From NCBI RefSeq assembly GCF_018729255.1, contig NZ_CP076060.1:62001-126000 (forward strand): 64,000 bases of DNA, read 5' to 3'. A program made the position numbers and the translations under genes. This stretch comes from Cupriavidus sp. EM10 (GTDB lineage Bacteria; Pseudomonadota; Gammaproteobacteria; Burkholderiales; Burkholderiaceae). Position 1 is the first letter of the stretch. Every line of letters starts with the position of its first letter. This document shows positions 39,629 through 49,745 of the stretch, piece after piece. Below the pieces are notes generated by a model. It was not told where the DNA came from. It worked only from the letters and a program-made list of their open reading frames with translations, and searched no databases.

Positions 39629-40369
39629 ATGGAATCGGCTGTCAATCTTTGGCCCCTGCTCGGGGTCGGCGTCATCATCCTCGGCTTCGTCCTGCGGTTC
39701 AATCCCATGATGGTGGTGGCGGCAGCCGCCATCGTCACGGGACTGGCCGCGTCGATGCCGGTCATGCAGATCTTCACTGCCATCGGCACCGCCTTCGTCA
39801 AGGCGCGCAACCTGCCGTTGATCATCCTGCTGCCGCTGGCCGTGATCGGCCTGCTGGAACGCCACGGGCTGCGCGAGCATGCGCAGGCGTGGATCTCGCG
39901 GATCGCATCGGCCACGGTGGGCCGCCTGCTGATCGTCTACCTGGCCGTGCGCGAGCTGACCGCCGCCGTGGGCCTGACCAGCCTGGGCGGCCATCCGCAG
40001 ATGGTGCGTCCGCTGCTGGCCCCGATGGCCGAAGGCGCGGCGGAAGCCCGCTTCGGCCACTTGCCCGAGCCGGTGCGCCAGCGCGTGCTGGCGTTCTGCG
40101 CGGCCACCGACAACGTGGGCCTGTTCTTCGGCGAAGACATTTTCGTGGCGTTCGGTGCCATCGCGCTGATGCATACGTTCCTGTTGTCGTCGAACATTGA
40201 CGTCGAGCCGCTGCACATTGCCGTGTGGGGTATCCCGACCGCGATCTGCGCGTTCCTGATCCATGCCGTGCGCCTGAAGCGCCTCGATGGCTGGCTGGCC
40301 CGCGAACTCGGCGGCAAGCAGCCGACCGGCACGCCGGCCAACGTTGCCGCTGCGGCCAAGGGGGAATAA
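39629..40369 (+). CDS. DUF969 membrane protein, probable transporter subunit
   Basis: A 246-residue polytopic inner-membrane protein of the DUF969 family (NLWPLLGVGVIILGFVLRFN, LIILLPLAVIGLLERHGLRE, VRELTAAVGLTSLGGHPQMV). The start ATG 39629 follows a 55-base gap after pxpA. DUF969 is nearly always encoded with DUF979, as here, and together they are thought to form a permease. Lying between pxpA and pcp, uptake of 5-oxoproline or pyroglutamyl peptides is the natural guess, but this is inference from context. Confidence 0.9.
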   Translation: MESAVNLWPLLGVGVIILGFVLRFNPMMVVAAAAIVTGLAASMPVMQIFTAIGTAFVKARNLPLIILLPLAVIGLLERHGLREHAQAWISRIASATVGRLLIVYLAVRELTAAVGLTSLGGHPQMVRPLLAPMAEGAAEARFGHLPEPVRQRVLAFCAATDNVGLFFGEDIFVAFGAIALMHTFLLSSNIDVEPLHIAVWGIPTAICAFLIHAVRLKRLDGWLARELGGKQPTGTPANVAAAAKGE

Positions 40370-40372
40370 ACG

Positions 40373-41323
40373 ATGATTATCTCGATCGAATATCTCTACT
40401 GGCTGGCCGGCTTTGTCCTGCTGATTACGGCGCTGATGACCTTCACGGACAAGACGCATCCGCGTCGGCTGTCCACCGGGCTGTTCTGGCTGCTCTACGC
40501 AATCATCTTCCTGATTGGCGACAAGATCCCGCCGGCCATCGTCGGCGTCGGCGCCGTGGTGATGGCGCTGATCGCCGGACTGGGTGGCGTGGGCCATGGC
40601 AAGCACGGCACGCTGTCCGAGGAAAAGCGCCGTGACAGCGCCAAACGCCTGGGCAACAAGCTGTTCATCCCGGCGCTGCTGATTCCGCTGATCACGGTGC
40701 TGGGCACGGTGCTGTTCAAGGACTTCAAGATCGCGGGGCTGCCGCTGCTGGATCCGAAGAACGTGACGTTCGTGTCGCTGGGCGTTGGCTGCCTGGTGTC
40801 GCTGTTCGTGTGCTGCTGGCTGACGCGTGACACGCCGGCGCAGAGCATGCGCGAATCGCGCCGCCTGATCGAGGCACTGGGCTGGGCGCTGGTGCTGCCG
40901 CAGATGCTGGCCATGCTGGGCCTGGTGTTTGCCGATGCCGGCGTGGGCAAGGCCGTGGCGCACCTGACCACCTCGTACATCAACATGGACTTCAAGTTCG
41001 TGGCGGTGACGGTCTACTGCGTGGGCATGGCGCTGTTCACGGTCATCATGGGCAACGGCTTTGCCGCGTTCCCGGTGATGACGGGCGGGGTGGGCGTGCC
41101 GATCCTGGTGGGCATGTTCCACGCCAACCCCGCAGTGATGGCGGCCATCGGCATGTTCTCGGGCTACTGCGGCACGCTCATGACGCCGATGGCGGCCAAC
41201 TTCAACATCGTGCCGGCCGCGCTGCTGGAACTGGAAGACAAGAACGCCGTGATCCGCGCGCAGCTGCCGACCGCGTTCGGTATCCTGATCGCCAATATCT
41301 TCCTGCTGTACTTCCTGATGTAA
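40373..41323 (+). CDS. DUF979 membrane protein, probable transporter subunit
   Basis: A 316-residue inner-membrane protein of the DUF979 family with eight or more hydrophobic segments ([78 protein letters not shown]). It starts three bases after the DUF969 stop, so the two are co-translated. Partner and substrate inference as for DUF969. Confidence 0.9.
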   Translation: MIISIEYLYWLAGFVLLITALMTFTDKTHPRRLSTGLFWLLYAIIFLIGDKIPPAIVGVGAVVMALIAGLGGVGHGKHGTLSEEKRRDSAKRLGNKLFIPALLIPLITVLGTVLFKDFKIAGLPLLDPKNVTFVSLGVGCLVSLFVCCWLTRDTPAQSMRESRRLIEALGWALVLPQMLAMLGLVFADAGVGKAVAHLTTSYINMDFKFVAVTVYCVGMALFTVIMGNGFAAFPVMTGGVGVPILVGMFHANPAVMAAIGMFSGYCGTLMTPMAANFNIVPAALLELEDKNAVIRAQLPTAFGILIANIFLLYFLM

Positions 41324-41333
41324 GGAAACTGCC

Positions 41334-41999
41334 ATGTCCGTCCGTACCGTCCTGCTGACCGGCTTCGAGCCGTTCGAACAAGAGCCGATCAATCCTTCAT
41401 GGGAGGCGGTGCGGGCGCTCGATGGCGAGCGCGTGGGCGACGCGGTGATCGTCGCGCGCCAGTTGCCGTGCGTGTTCGGCAACGCCATCGATGCGATGGC
41501 GGAACTCGTAGAATCTTTAAAGCCGGATGTGGTGATTGCCGTGGGCCAGGCCGGCGGCCGCACCGAGATGTCGATCGAGCGCGTGGCGATCAATGTGGAC
41601 GATGCGCGCATTGCCGACAACGCCGGCGCCCAGCCGATCGACCACACCATCGCGCCCGATGGCCCGGCCGCGTACTTCTCGACGCTGCCGATCAAGGCGA
41701 TCGTGCGCGACATGCGCGCAGCGGGCGTGCCAGCGATGGTCTCGCAAACGGCCGGCACGTTCGTCTGCAACCACGTGTTCTACGGGCTGATGCATGTGCT
41801 GGCGCAACGCCAGGCGCCTGCCGCGCTGGCCACGCGCGGTGGCTTCATCCACATCCCCTATTTGCCAGAGCAGGCTGCCAGGCATCCGGGCGCGCCCAGC
41901 CTGGCGCTCGATACGCTGATTGCCGGACTGCGCGTGGCGGTGGCCACTTCGCTGTCGACCGATACCGATATCCGCGAACAGGGCGGCCAGCTGCACTGA
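41334..41999 (+). CDS. pcp: Pcp, pyrrolidone-carboxylate peptidase
   Basis: Pcp removes N-terminal pyroglutamate (5-oxoproline) from peptides. The 221-residue protein has the C15 peptidase triad: Glu region in [17 protein letters not shown], catalytic Cys in [17 protein letters not shown] and His in [13 protein letters not shown]. It starts 10 bases after DUF979 and completes the module: import, release of 5-oxoproline, then PxpABC hydrolysis to glutamate. Confidence 0.96.
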   Translation: MSVRTVLLTGFEPFEQEPINPSWEAVRALDGERVGDAVIVARQLPCVFGNAIDAMAELVESLKPDVVIAVGQAGGRTEMSIERVAINVDDARIADNAGAQPIDHTIAPDGPAAYFSTLPIKAIVRDMRAAGVPAMVSQTAGTFVCNHVFYGLMHVLAQRQAPAALATRGGFIHIPYLPEQAARHPGAPSLALDTLIAGLRVAVATSLSTDTDIREQGGQLH

Positions 42000-42004
42000 C
42001 GCGC

Positions 42005-42035
42005 CCCGGCCGGCGACCGTCCGGCCGGGCTATTT
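42005..42035. terminator. Terminator between convergent pcp and VanZ-like genes
   Basis: CCCGGCCGG (42005-42013) pairs with CCGGCCGGG (42021-42029) around the loop CGACCGT, followed by CTATTT. The hairpin abuts the stop codon of the minus-strand VanZ-like gene at 42030-42032. Confidence 0.6.
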
Positions 42036-43303
42036 CGACTCCTGCCGGCTGTCCGTCGCCGCCGCCACCGCGCGTGCCGCGGCACGCCGATGCGCGCGCT
42101 TCTGCAGGCGCCGCCGCAGCGTGATCTGCTCGAAGCGCCAGACCACATAGAAGAACGCCAGGAACGGCCACAGCCAGCCCAGCCATTGCGCCAGGCTGTT
42201 GAAATGGACGAAGCGGCCCATGCGCCAGCCCTGTTCCGAGATCCACGCATAGGGGTTCGGCGGCAGGATATTGGTCAGCACCACCAACCCGATCAGCGAC
42301 ACCACCGCCAGCACGGCGCGCAGCCAGCGCGGCAGGCGCAGCAGCAGCACCAGCACCAGCGAACTGGTCAGCAGCGCAAAGCGGCCCCCTTCGGACAGCC
42401 AGTTGAACGCGTTGTCGTCGGGGAACTGCAGTTCCGCGACGCTGGCCTTGATGATCAGCGCGGCGGTCAGCAGGCCGGCCAGGATGCGCAGCATCGGCGC
42501 GGTACGCCGCATGGCCACCGACGCAAACAGCCCGGTGCCGATCCAGCTTGACGCCGTCACCATCGTTTCCAGCAGCAGCTGGTTCTGCAGGTCGTCGGGC
42601 TTCAGGTTGATGCTGTCCTGCCAGGCGATCAGCGCCGGAAAATAGGCCTGCACCCACACCATCGGCCATGAATCGGGGTCGGTCAGCCATTCGCGCACGA
42701 TGCCGCCCATGCCGAACAGGTGCTCCTGCGGGAACACCTGCGCGAACGGCCACAGCACGATCAGCACGATCGCAAAGCTGGCGTGCGGCTCGAACCACGC
42801 CATGCGCAGGCGGGTCAGGTTGCCCCGGTCGATCAGCGCGCTCGTAAATGGCGCCACCACGGCGGCCCCCAGCAGCGCGCCCAGTGCGTTGGTGATCAGG
42901 TCGATATTCGACGGGATACGCGACGGCAGCCACGTCTGCAGCGCTTCCATGACTGACGACAGCAGCGCGCCGGACACCAGTGCGATCAGCGTGGCGCGCG
43001 CGCCCGATACGCGCGGATGCAGCGCCAGCACCACGAGCGCCCCGAAAGGGCAGTAGCCCAGCACATTGGTGAGCAGGTCGAATTCGGTGATGTAGCGCGG
43101 CTTGGGCGCGGTCAGGAAGGCGAACGGCGAAATGCCGTTGCTGATCCAGCCCGAGAACGGATACAGGCTGGCATAGACCACCAGCAATGTGAAGCAGATC
43201 AGCCCCACGCGCGCCAGCGGCGAGTGGCGCGGCAACCAGCCTTCCAGCTCCGGTTGCGGCGGGGCCTGCGGGGGCGAGGGGGCAGGGGCGTGTCCGGTGC
43301 CAT
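42030..43303 (-). CDS. VanZ-like membrane protein (frameshifted near the start)
   Basis: A polytopic membrane protein of about 424 residues with an N-terminal VanZ-like domain (LLTNVLGYCPFGALVVLALH, SSVMEALQTWLPSRIPSNID, typical of the VanZ fold) and further helices to the C-terminus. The open frame alone would need a TTG start at 43235. Adding one G-run base (43278-43282) joins it to ATG 43303, giving MAPDTPLPPSPPQAPPQPEL before the first helix, so I place the start there. Function of chromosomal VanZ-like proteins is unclear; the name comes from teicoplanin resistance. It is the last gene downstream of the lipid-transport operon. Confidence 0.8.
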
Positions 43304-43354
43304 GGACTCTCGTGAAACCTTACGGCCTGATGTGCACGATAGGCGCTCCGCGCC

Positions 43355-44080
43355 TTACTGGCGCGGTGGCGTGGATGTCGGCGTCCCGTCGGGCGGCAGC
43401 GGCACCGCGTTGCGTCCCGGCGGGTTCACGCGCGGCAACTGTGCCGGGCCGGACGCGGCGGCTGCCTCCAGGGGCAGCGTCGATGCCCAGTCGAGGATCG
43501 CGGCGATGACCGCGTCGCTGCTGGCCGACAACGCCTTCACGCCGCCCGCGCCGTCGGCGCTGGGCGCCGGCTGCTCGGCGACGAAGGTCTTCTGTCCGAT
43601 CAGTCCCTTGTGGAACACCGTGGCCCGTGCGCGCACCACGCCGCGACTGCTGGTCGCCGAGTCGAATACCTGTTCGAAGCCCAGCAGGTCTACCTTGATG
43701 GCCGGCACGGTGGTGTCGCCGTACCACGTCAGCTCGCCGCGCCCGGATACCGCGTCGCGCAGGCGGTCGTCGAACAGCCGCGTCGGGGCGTCCACCCAGC
43801 GTTGCGTGGCGTACGACTGCAGCCGCTGCGCCTGGGTGTACTGCAGCCGGTAGTAGATGCCCCGGCCGTCCATCCAGGTCGGGCCATCGGTCTCGGCCAC
43901 GCGCAGCTTGGGCAGCCGCGCCGGTGGCTGGGACGGCGCCGCCGCAAGGGGCCCCAGGTCGTACGTCGTGCTGGGCTTGGACGACGACAGCACGCTGCAG
44001 CCGGACAGCGCGGTCACGGCCATCAGCAAGACCAGCGAGGCCAGCGAGGTCAACGTGGAGGGGGCGAAAGCGGTTCTCAT
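43355..44080 (-). CDS. ABC-type transport auxiliary lipoprotein (PqiC-like)
   Basis: A 241-residue outer-membrane-type lipoprotein: signal ASLVLLMAVTALSGCSVLSS with lipobox LSGC, followed by TTYDLGP, the usual beginning of the ABC_trans_aux (DUF330) family, and LRVAETDGPTWMDGRGIYYR. Such lipoproteins work with MCE proteins (PqiB/LetB or MlaD type) in lipid movement between membranes. The gene follows the MCE gene at 44125 by 44 bases. ATG 44080 is chosen as it starts the signal peptide. Confidence 0.9.
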   Translation of the reverse strand: MRTAFAPSTLTSLASLVLLMAVTALSGCSVLSSSKPSTTYDLGPLAAAPSQPPARLPKLRVAETDGPTWMDGRGIYYRLQYTQAQRLQSYATQRWVDAPTRLFDDRLRDAVSGRGELTWYGDTTVPAIKVDLLGFEQVFDSATSSRGVVRARATVFHKGLIGQKTFVAEQPAPSADGAGGVKALSASSDAVIAAILDWASTLPLEAAAASGPAQLPRVNPPGRNAVPLPPDGTPTSTPPRQ

Positions 44081-44124
44081 GATGGATTCCCGACGATGGA
44101 TCTGACGCATGGCGCGATGACGGT

Positions 44125-45066
44125 TCAGGGGGCGGCGAAGCCCGGCTCGCCGGGGCCCGGCGTTTGCGCGGCGCCGCCGAACAGCACGCTGCTCGGCTGG
44201 TCGTTGAACTGGCCGGCCGCGCGGTCGATGCTGCGCGTGGCCTGGCGGGCATCGCGCGCCAGCCCGTTGATCTGCGGCAGCGTTTCCTGCGTGAAGATGC
44301 CGGCCGCCTGCTGCACCGAGTCGGCGGCGCCCTGCATGTTCTGTCCCACGCGGTTCACGGTGCTCAGTACCGTGCCGTTCGGGTTGGCCAGGTCATCGGC
44401 CAGGCGGCGCGTGGATGCCAGCGTGGCGTTCAGGTTCTCCACGGCCTGCGGCAGCCGGGCGGCGGCAGGCTGCAGCGACGAGGCCAGCTTCGAATAGTCG
44501 TCGGCGGTCTTGTGGACGGACTTGATCGCCGCCATCAGCTCGTCGCGGTTGTTGGTCTGGAACATTTCGTTCAGGGACGACATCAGCGTCTCGGTCTGGG
44601 TCAGCAGCGAATCGCCGCGTTTTTCCAGTTCCTCGAAGAAGCCGGGCCGCATCACGATGCGCGCGGGCTCGCGTGCCGACGTGTGCAGCGGCGGCGAACT
44701 GGTGTCGGCGCCATCCTCGCGCGCGGTGTCGTCCAGCTGCACGTAGGCGATGCCGGTCACGCCCTGGAAGCCCAGCGTGGCATAGGTGGTGCGCGTGATC
44801 GGGGTGTCCTGGTTGACGCTGATGCGCACGATGATCTGCCCCGGCACCTGCGGATCGAACTTGATCGATACCACCTTGCCGACATCGAGCCCGCGATACT
44901 TCACATCGGCCTGCGGCCCCAGCCCGTTGACCGTGGACCGTGTGATCAGGTCGTACGGCACGCGCACGGCGTGGTCGCTGCTGAACCAGAACAGCGAGAA
45001 CAGCACCAGGATGGCAAGTCCGATGGTGAACACGCCTGCCAGGAAGGCGTTTGACTTGTTTTCCAT
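44125..45066 (-). CDS. MCE-family (MlaD-like) substrate-binding protein
   Basis: A 313-residue periplasmic protein held by one N-terminal helix (NAFLAGVFTIGLAILVLFSL). It has one MCE domain (VNGLGPQADVKYRGLDVGKV, ISVNQDTPITRTTYATLGFQ) and a long helical C-terminal region. MCE proteins bind phospholipid and form a hexameric channel. Its ATG overlaps the ATPase stop by one base (TGATG), so it belongs to the same ABC system. Confidence 0.92.
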   Translation of the reverse strand: MENKSNAFLAGVFTIGLAILVLFSLFWFSSDHAVRVPYDLITRSTVNGLGPQADVKYRGLDVGKVVSIKFDPQVPGQIIVRISVNQDTPITRTTYATLGFQGVTGIAYVQLDDTAREDGADTSSPPLHTSAREPARIVMRPGFFEELEKRGDSLLTQTETLMSSLNEMFQTNNRDELMAAIKSVHKTADDYSKLASSLQPAAARLPQAVENLNATLASTRRLADDLANPNGTVLSTVNRVGQNMQGAADSVQQAAGIFTQETLPQINGLARDARQATRSIDRAAGQFNDQPSSVLFGGAAQTPGPGEPGFAAP

Positions 45067-45935
45067 CAGGTGTCTCCAGTGTTTCCAGTTGGCGCGGCGG
45101 GGCTGCCGGGGCCCTTGGGGGCGGGCAGCGCCTGCAGCGCGCGCTGGGCGCGATCGCCCAGAAAATATTCGCGGATGAAGGGGTGGTCGACCTTGATCAC
45201 CTCGGCAATGGGCGCGGCGGCCAGCACCTTGCGGTCGGCCAGCACGGCCACGCGGTCGGACAGGGCCACCAGCGTGTCCAGGTCGTGCGTGATCATCACC
45301 ACCGTCAGGCCCAACTCGCGGCGCAGTTCGCGGATCAGGGCCACGTAGTCGTCGGACGCCATCGGGTCCAGGCCCGCCGTGGGTTCGTCCAGGAAAACCA
45401 GCTCGGGTTCCAGCGCCAGCGCACGCGCCAGCGCCACGCGCTTGATCATGCCGCCCGACAGGTCCGACGGCATCTTGTCGGCGTCCTTGGCCGTCAGCCC
45501 CACCAGTTGCAGCTTCAGCAGCGACGCCTGGCAGATCAGGTTGTCGGGCAGCGCGCGCATCTCGCGCAGCGGCAGCGCGATATTGTCGATGACCGACAGC
45601 GCCGAGAACAGCGCGCCGCGCTGGAACTGCAGGCCCCAGCGGTTGCGCAGCGCCTGCAGCTGTTCGGCCGTCAGGCTTGCCGGGTTCTCGCCGAACACCT
45701 TGATGGTGCCCGAGGTGGGCTTGTCCAGCCCGACGATCTGGCGCAGCAGCACGGTCTTGCCCGTGCCCGAGCCGCCCACGATCGACAGCACCTCGCCGCG
45801 ATAGACGTCGAGGTTCAGGCCGTCGTGCACCACGTTGTCGCCGTAGCGCTTGACCAGGTTGCGCACCTCGATGATCTTCTCGCGCGGGGTGTCAGGGCCG
45901 ACGTTCGCCGGTGTGCTGGCATTGGTCATGGTCAT
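45066..45935 (-). CDS. ABC transporter ATP-binding protein (MlaF-like)
   Basis: A 289-residue ATPase with all ABC motifs: Walker A GGSGTGKT, Q-loop QFQRGALFSALSV, signature LSGGMIKRVALARALA, Walker B LVFLDEPTAG and the H-loop MITHDLDT. Its ATG overlaps the permease stop (ATGA). Sequence and neighbours match the MlaF-type ATPase of lipid-transport ABC systems. The C-terminal tail is Pro/Ala-rich. Confidence 0.94.
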   Translation of the reverse strand: MTMTNASTPANVGPDTPREKIIEVRNLVKRYGDNVVHDGLNLDVYRGEVLSIVGGSGTGKTVLLRQIVGLDKPTSGTIKVFGENPASLTAEQLQALRNRWGLQFQRGALFSALSVIDNIALPLREMRALPDNLICQASLLKLQLVGLTAKDADKMPSDLSGGMIKRVALARALALEPELVFLDEPTAGLDPMASDDYVALIRELRRELGLTVVMITHDLDTLVALSDRVAVLADRKVLAAAPIAEVIKVDHPFIREYFLGDRAQRALQALPAPKGPGSPAAPTGNTGDT

Positions 45936-47062
45936 AGGCCCACGTTCTTGAACAGGATGGCGAAGACCGCGTCGGCCAGGATCACCACGGTGATCGACGT
46001 CACCACCGATGCCGTGGTGCCCTGGCCCAGGCTCTGCGTGTTGGGCTTGATGCGCAGGCCGAAGTGGCAGGCCGTCAGCGCGATCAGCATGCCGAATGCC
46101 ACGCCCTTGCCCAGCCCCAGCCACAGGTTGGCCACCGGCACCGCGTCGGGCAGCTGCCGCAGGAAGAACGCGTAGCTGATGTCGAGCTGGTAGCGGGCGG
46201 ACACCATGCCGCCGGCCAGCGCCATCACGTCGGTCCATGCCACCAGCAGCGGCATCGAGATGGCCAGCGCGATCACGCGCGGCATGATCAGCCGGAAGCC
46301 ATGCGAGATGCCCATCACGCTCATCGCGTCGAGCTCCTCGGTCACGCGCATCACGCCAATCTGGGCGGTGATGGCCGAGCCCGACCGCCCGGCGATCAGG
46401 ATGGCGGCCAGCACGGGCCCCAGTTCGCGGATCACGGCCATGCCCAGGATGTTGACGATGAAAGTGCTGGCGCCGAACGTGCGCAGCTGGTTGGCCGACA
46501 GGTACGACAGCACGATGCCGATCAGGAAGCCGACCAGCGCCGTGATCCCCAGCGCCTTGTAGCCCACGTTGTAGACGTTGGCCGAGATCTCGCGCCACGG
46601 GCCGCGATGTGGCGCCCGCGCGAAACGGAACAGGTCGAAGGTGAGCTGGCCCAGCATGGTGATGCCGTTGCCCAGCTGGGCGAAGAACGACAGCAGGGTA
46701 GCGCCGAGCACGGTCACCGGATTGAAACGGTCGACCATCGTCTTGCGCCAGCCGTCGGTACGCAGGTTGGCGATGCGTTCGAACACGCGCCGCTGGCCGT
46801 CGTTCAGGTCCACGCGTTCGGGCATGCGGCCTTTCCAGGCCTGCCAGATCAGCTGCGCGCCGATATGGTCGAGCCGCGTCACGCCGGCCAGAGACCATTC
46901 GGCGTGCTGGGGTGCCTCGGTCAGCTTCTGCAACTGGGCGCGCAGGCCGCGTGCCTCGTGGCAGCCGGCAAGCGCGAGAGCCGTCCAGTCCCCTTGCAGC
47001 TGTATGCTGCAGGCTCCGTCCTGGCGCGAGATATCGATGGCGGGCGTCGGCTGGCGATCCAA
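45932..47062 (-). CDS. MlaE-type ABC permease with N-terminal STAS-like domain
   Basis: A 376-residue permease. The first ~110 residues form a soluble STAS-like domain (DISRQDGACSIQLQGDWTAL). The rest is the MlaE fold with the family motifs SANQLRTFGASTFIVNILGM, VIRELGPVLAAILIAGRSGS and EELDAMSVMGI. No ATG fits; TTG 47062 is taken as the start, with a stop in this frame just upstream. The gene heads the operon permease-ATPase-MCE-lipoprotein-VanZ and is divergent from birA with 110 bases between. Confidence 0.88.
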   Translation of the reverse strand: MDRQPTPAIDISRQDGACSIQLQGDWTALALAGCHEARGLRAQLQKLTEAPQHAEWSLAGVTRLDHIGAQLIWQAWKGRMPERVDLNDGQRRVFERIANLRTDGWRKTMVDRFNPVTVLGATLLSFFAQLGNGITMLGQLTFDLFRFARAPHRGPWREISANVYNVGYKALGITALVGFLIGIVLSYLSANQLRTFGASTFIVNILGMAVIRELGPVLAAILIAGRSGSAITAQIGVMRVTEELDAMSVMGISHGFRLIMPRVIALAISMPLLVAWTDVMALAGGMVSARYQLDISYAFFLRQLPDAVPVANLWLGLGKGVAFGMLIALTACHFGLRIKPNTQSLGQGTTASVVTSITVVILADAVFAILFKNVGL

Positions 47063-47172
47063 AGGCGGCGATGATGTGATGGCTGAGTCTCGATTCTATG
47101 CTACCCGGCTGCGTCCCGGGACCAGACATCCGCTGACACGGCCACAGCTACAATCTCGCCAGACGCCCAGCC

Positions 47173-48093
47173 ATGGTCCGCCCGCCGGATCGATTCCAGA
47201 TTCTTGCCGTTCCCATGCCCGACATTGCCGATGCTTCCCCCGCCGACCGTCCTGTCGATGCCAGCGCCCAGCCCGCGTGGCGGATCGACACCGACACCTT
47301 GCGCCAGGCGCTGGCCGGTGGCCCCGCCCAGCCGTGGCAGATCGAGGTCATGGAGGAAACCGGTTCGACCAACGCCGACCTGACCCAGGCCAGCCGTGGC
47401 GCGCCTTGGGCTGATGACGCCGCCCGGGTGCGCGTGGCCTATCGCCAGACCGCAGGCCGTGGCCGTCAGGGGCGGCCGTGGCAGGGCGCCGGGCTGATGT
47501 TCTCGGTAGCGATGCCGCTGGCGCTGGCTCCGGCCAAGCTCAGCGGCCTGAGCCTGGCCGTGGGGCTGGCCGTGGCCCAGGCGCTGGAAGACTGCGACCC
47601 GGCCTGCGGGCCACGCGTCGGCCTGAAATGGCCGAACGACCTGCAGATCGATGGCCGCAAGCTGGCCGGCATCCTGATCGAATCGGTGCCGGCGGGGCCG
47701 CAGCGGCTGTGGGCGGTGATCGGCATCGGCCTGAACCTGATGCGCGATCCGGATATGGAAGCGGCGCTGGGCCGCCAACTGGCGGGCGTGGCCGAGGCCA
47801 TGACGTCGTTCGACCCGCAGCGCGACGCCACGCGCATCCTGGCCGCCGTGCTCAACCGCCTGGCGGCCATGCGCGCCACGTTCCTGGCCGAAGGATTCGC
47901 GCCGCTGGCGCCCGCGTGGTCTGCCCGCGACGCCTTCCGCAACGAACCGGTGCGCCTGCTGCATGACGGGCAGGTGCTCGCCGAAGGGCTGGCCCGCGGT
48001 GTGGACAGCGACGGCCACCTGTTGCTGGAAACCGCCGACGGCCTGCAACGGATCGCCAGCGGCGAGGTGTCGCTGCGCGGAGCCACGGCATGA
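47173..48093 (+). CDS. birA: BirA, biotin--[acetyl-CoA-carboxylase] ligase
   Basis: BirA attaches biotin to carboxyl carrier proteins. The ~306-residue protein has the ligase core ([31 protein letters not shown] with the GRGRxGRxW biotin-AMP motif, [20 protein letters not shown]) and the C-terminal SH3-like domain. No N-terminal winged helix is seen, so it should not be a biotin repressor. Start is uncertain: ATG 47173 or the in-frame ATG 47215 ([10 protein letters not shown]). coaX overlaps its stop. Confidence 0.93.
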   Translation: MVRPPDRFQILAVPMPDIADASPADRPVDASAQPAWRIDTDTLRQALAGGPAQPWQIEVMEETGSTNADLTQASRGAPWADDAARVRVAYRQTAGRGRQGRPWQGAGLMFSVAMPLALAPAKLSGLSLAVGLAVAQALEDCDPACGPRVGLKWPNDLQIDGRKLAGILIESVPAGPQRLWAVIGIGLNLMRDPDMEAALGRQLAGVAEAMTSFDPQRDATRILAAVLNRLAAMRATFLAEGFAPLAPAWSARDAFRNEPVRLLHDGQVLAEGLARGVDSDGHLLLETADGLQRIASGEVSLRGATA

Positions 48094-48916
48094 GCACGCT
48101 GCTGATCGATATCGGCAACACGCGGCTCAAGTGGGCCTGGTGCGACGACGGGTTGCAAGTGCCGCCCCTGCAGCGGGCGCATTGCCCACGCCGTGGCAGC
48201 ACGCGGGCGCTGCCACCCATACCGCTCCGCCCGAACGGGCCGCATTGGTGGGCACCTGGCAGCAACTGGCCGGTGGCCGCGCGCCAGCGGTTTGGATTGC
48301 CAACGTGGCCGGGCCCACGCTGGCCGGCCAGGTCGATGCCTTGCTGACCGAGGCCTTCGGCAGCCTCGCCACGCTGGAATGGGTACGCACCGCCGCCGCG
48401 CATGGCGGCCTGCTGAATGGCTATCGCGAGCCCACGCAGCTTGGCGTGGATCGCTGGGTCGGCAGCGTTGGCGCGCATCGCTGGCTGCCGGGCCAGACCC
48501 TGCTGATCGTCACGGCGGGCACCGCCACCACGCTCGATATCGTGACGCCGACGCCCGAGGGCGCGCGGTTCGACGGCGGGCTGATCCTGCCGGGCCTGCA
48601 ACTGATGCTGGGCACGCTGGCGCGCAACACCGCGCAGCTGCCGGAACTGGATGTGCTCGACACCGGCGCCGGTGCCATGCGTGCCGTCCGGGCGTTGGGC
48701 GCAGACAACACTCACGATGCCATTGCGGCGGGCTGCCTGGCCGCCCAGGCCGGAGCCATCGAGCGAACCTGGCGTGCGCTGGCCGAACGCGGGGCGGTGC
48801 GGTGCCTGCTGTCTGGCGGGGCGCGCCACGCGGTGGCCGGGGCGCTCGCGATGCCGTTCGAGATGCACGATAATCTTGTGCTGCTTGGGTTGCATGCGAT
48901 GGCGCTGCCTGCCTGA
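48090..48916 (+). CDS. coaX: CoaX, type III pantothenate kinase (frameshifted)
   Basis: CoaX catalyses the first step of coenzyme A synthesis. ATG 48090 overlaps the birA stop and gives the family start [20 protein letters not shown], then loses frame. The rest ([74 protein letters not shown]) is in another frame to 48916. One extra C near 48185-48187 joins them into about 276 residues, a normal CoaX. Since type III enzymes are often the only pantothenate kinase, a sequencing error is more likely than loss. Confidence 0.92.
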
Positions 48917-48961
48917 GTCCGCTGCCATCCCCACTCACTCGACCGATTCGCGTCAAATCAA

Positions 48962-49732
48962 ATGTTCCGGAAAGGCCTGACCGTCGTGCTGCTGATCCTG
49001 CTGATCGGCAATCTGCTGATGCTGGCCGCCGTGCTCGGCGTGTTCGGGCCGCAGCCGCTTGGCGGCATGCTGGAAAGCCCGCGCGAGCCGCAGCGCGTGG
49101 ACCTGCAGGTGCGGCGCGAACGCATGGAGGTGCTGCGCCCGTCGTCAGAGGCATCGGCCCCGGCTTCTGCTCCAGCACCGCGCAGCGCGACGCCCGGCGG
49201 CATGACCCTGGCCGCCGCGCCGGCCGATACCTGCATGGAAATGGGCGGCTTCACGGCGCAGACCGTTCTGCGTGCCAGGGATGACCTGGGCGCTATCGCC
49301 GTGGGCGCGCCGCTGGCGGTGGAGCAGTTCGAACGTAGCGAACAGGTGCGGTGGTGGGTGCATCTGCCGGCCCAGCCCACGCGCGAGAATGCCGACCGCA
49401 AGCTGGCCGAGCTGCGCCGCCGCAAGGTCACCGATGTGTCGGTGGTAAGCGCCGAGGATCCCGAGTCGTACACGGTGTCGCTGGGCCTGTTCCGCGAGCG
49501 CCAACGGGCCGACCGCTTCCTGGAAACGCTGCGCGGGCTGGGTGTGCGCACCGCCCTGGTCAGCGACGCCCCACGCGCCGTCTCGCGCCAGTGGCTGCGC
49601 GTGGCGCACGCCGACGAGGCCGTGCGCGCCCGCATGGACGAAGTTCGGCTGCGGTACGGCGCGGAGTTGCTGCAGTCCTGCAAGGGAACGACACAGGCGC
49701 GCGGCGAGGGTACTGCGCCGCGGGCTGGCTAA
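48962..49732 (+). CDS. SPOR-domain membrane protein
   Basis: A 256-residue protein with an N-terminal membrane helix (GLTVVLLILLIGNLLMLAAV), a Pro/Ala/Ser-rich periplasmic spacer and a C-terminal SPOR-like domain (ENADRKLAELRRRKVTDVSV, SLGLFRERQRADRFLETLRG). SPOR domains bind denuded peptidoglycan at the division site. It lies 45 bases downstream of coaX. A REP-like hairpin right after the stop may end its transcript. Confidence 0.85.
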   Translation: MFRKGLTVVLLILLIGNLLMLAAVLGVFGPQPLGGMLESPREPQRVDLQVRRERMEVLRPSSEASAPASAPAPRSATPGGMTLAAAPADTCMEMGGFTAQTVLRARDDLGAIAVGAPLAVEQFERSEQVRWWVHLPAQPTRENADRKLAELRRRKVTDVSVVSAEDPESYTVSLGLFRERQRADRFLETLRGLGVRTALVSDAPRAVSRQWLRVAHADEAVRARMDEVRLRYGAELLQSCKGTTQARGEGTAPRAG

Positions 49733-49745
49733 TAGAGTGTTTTCT

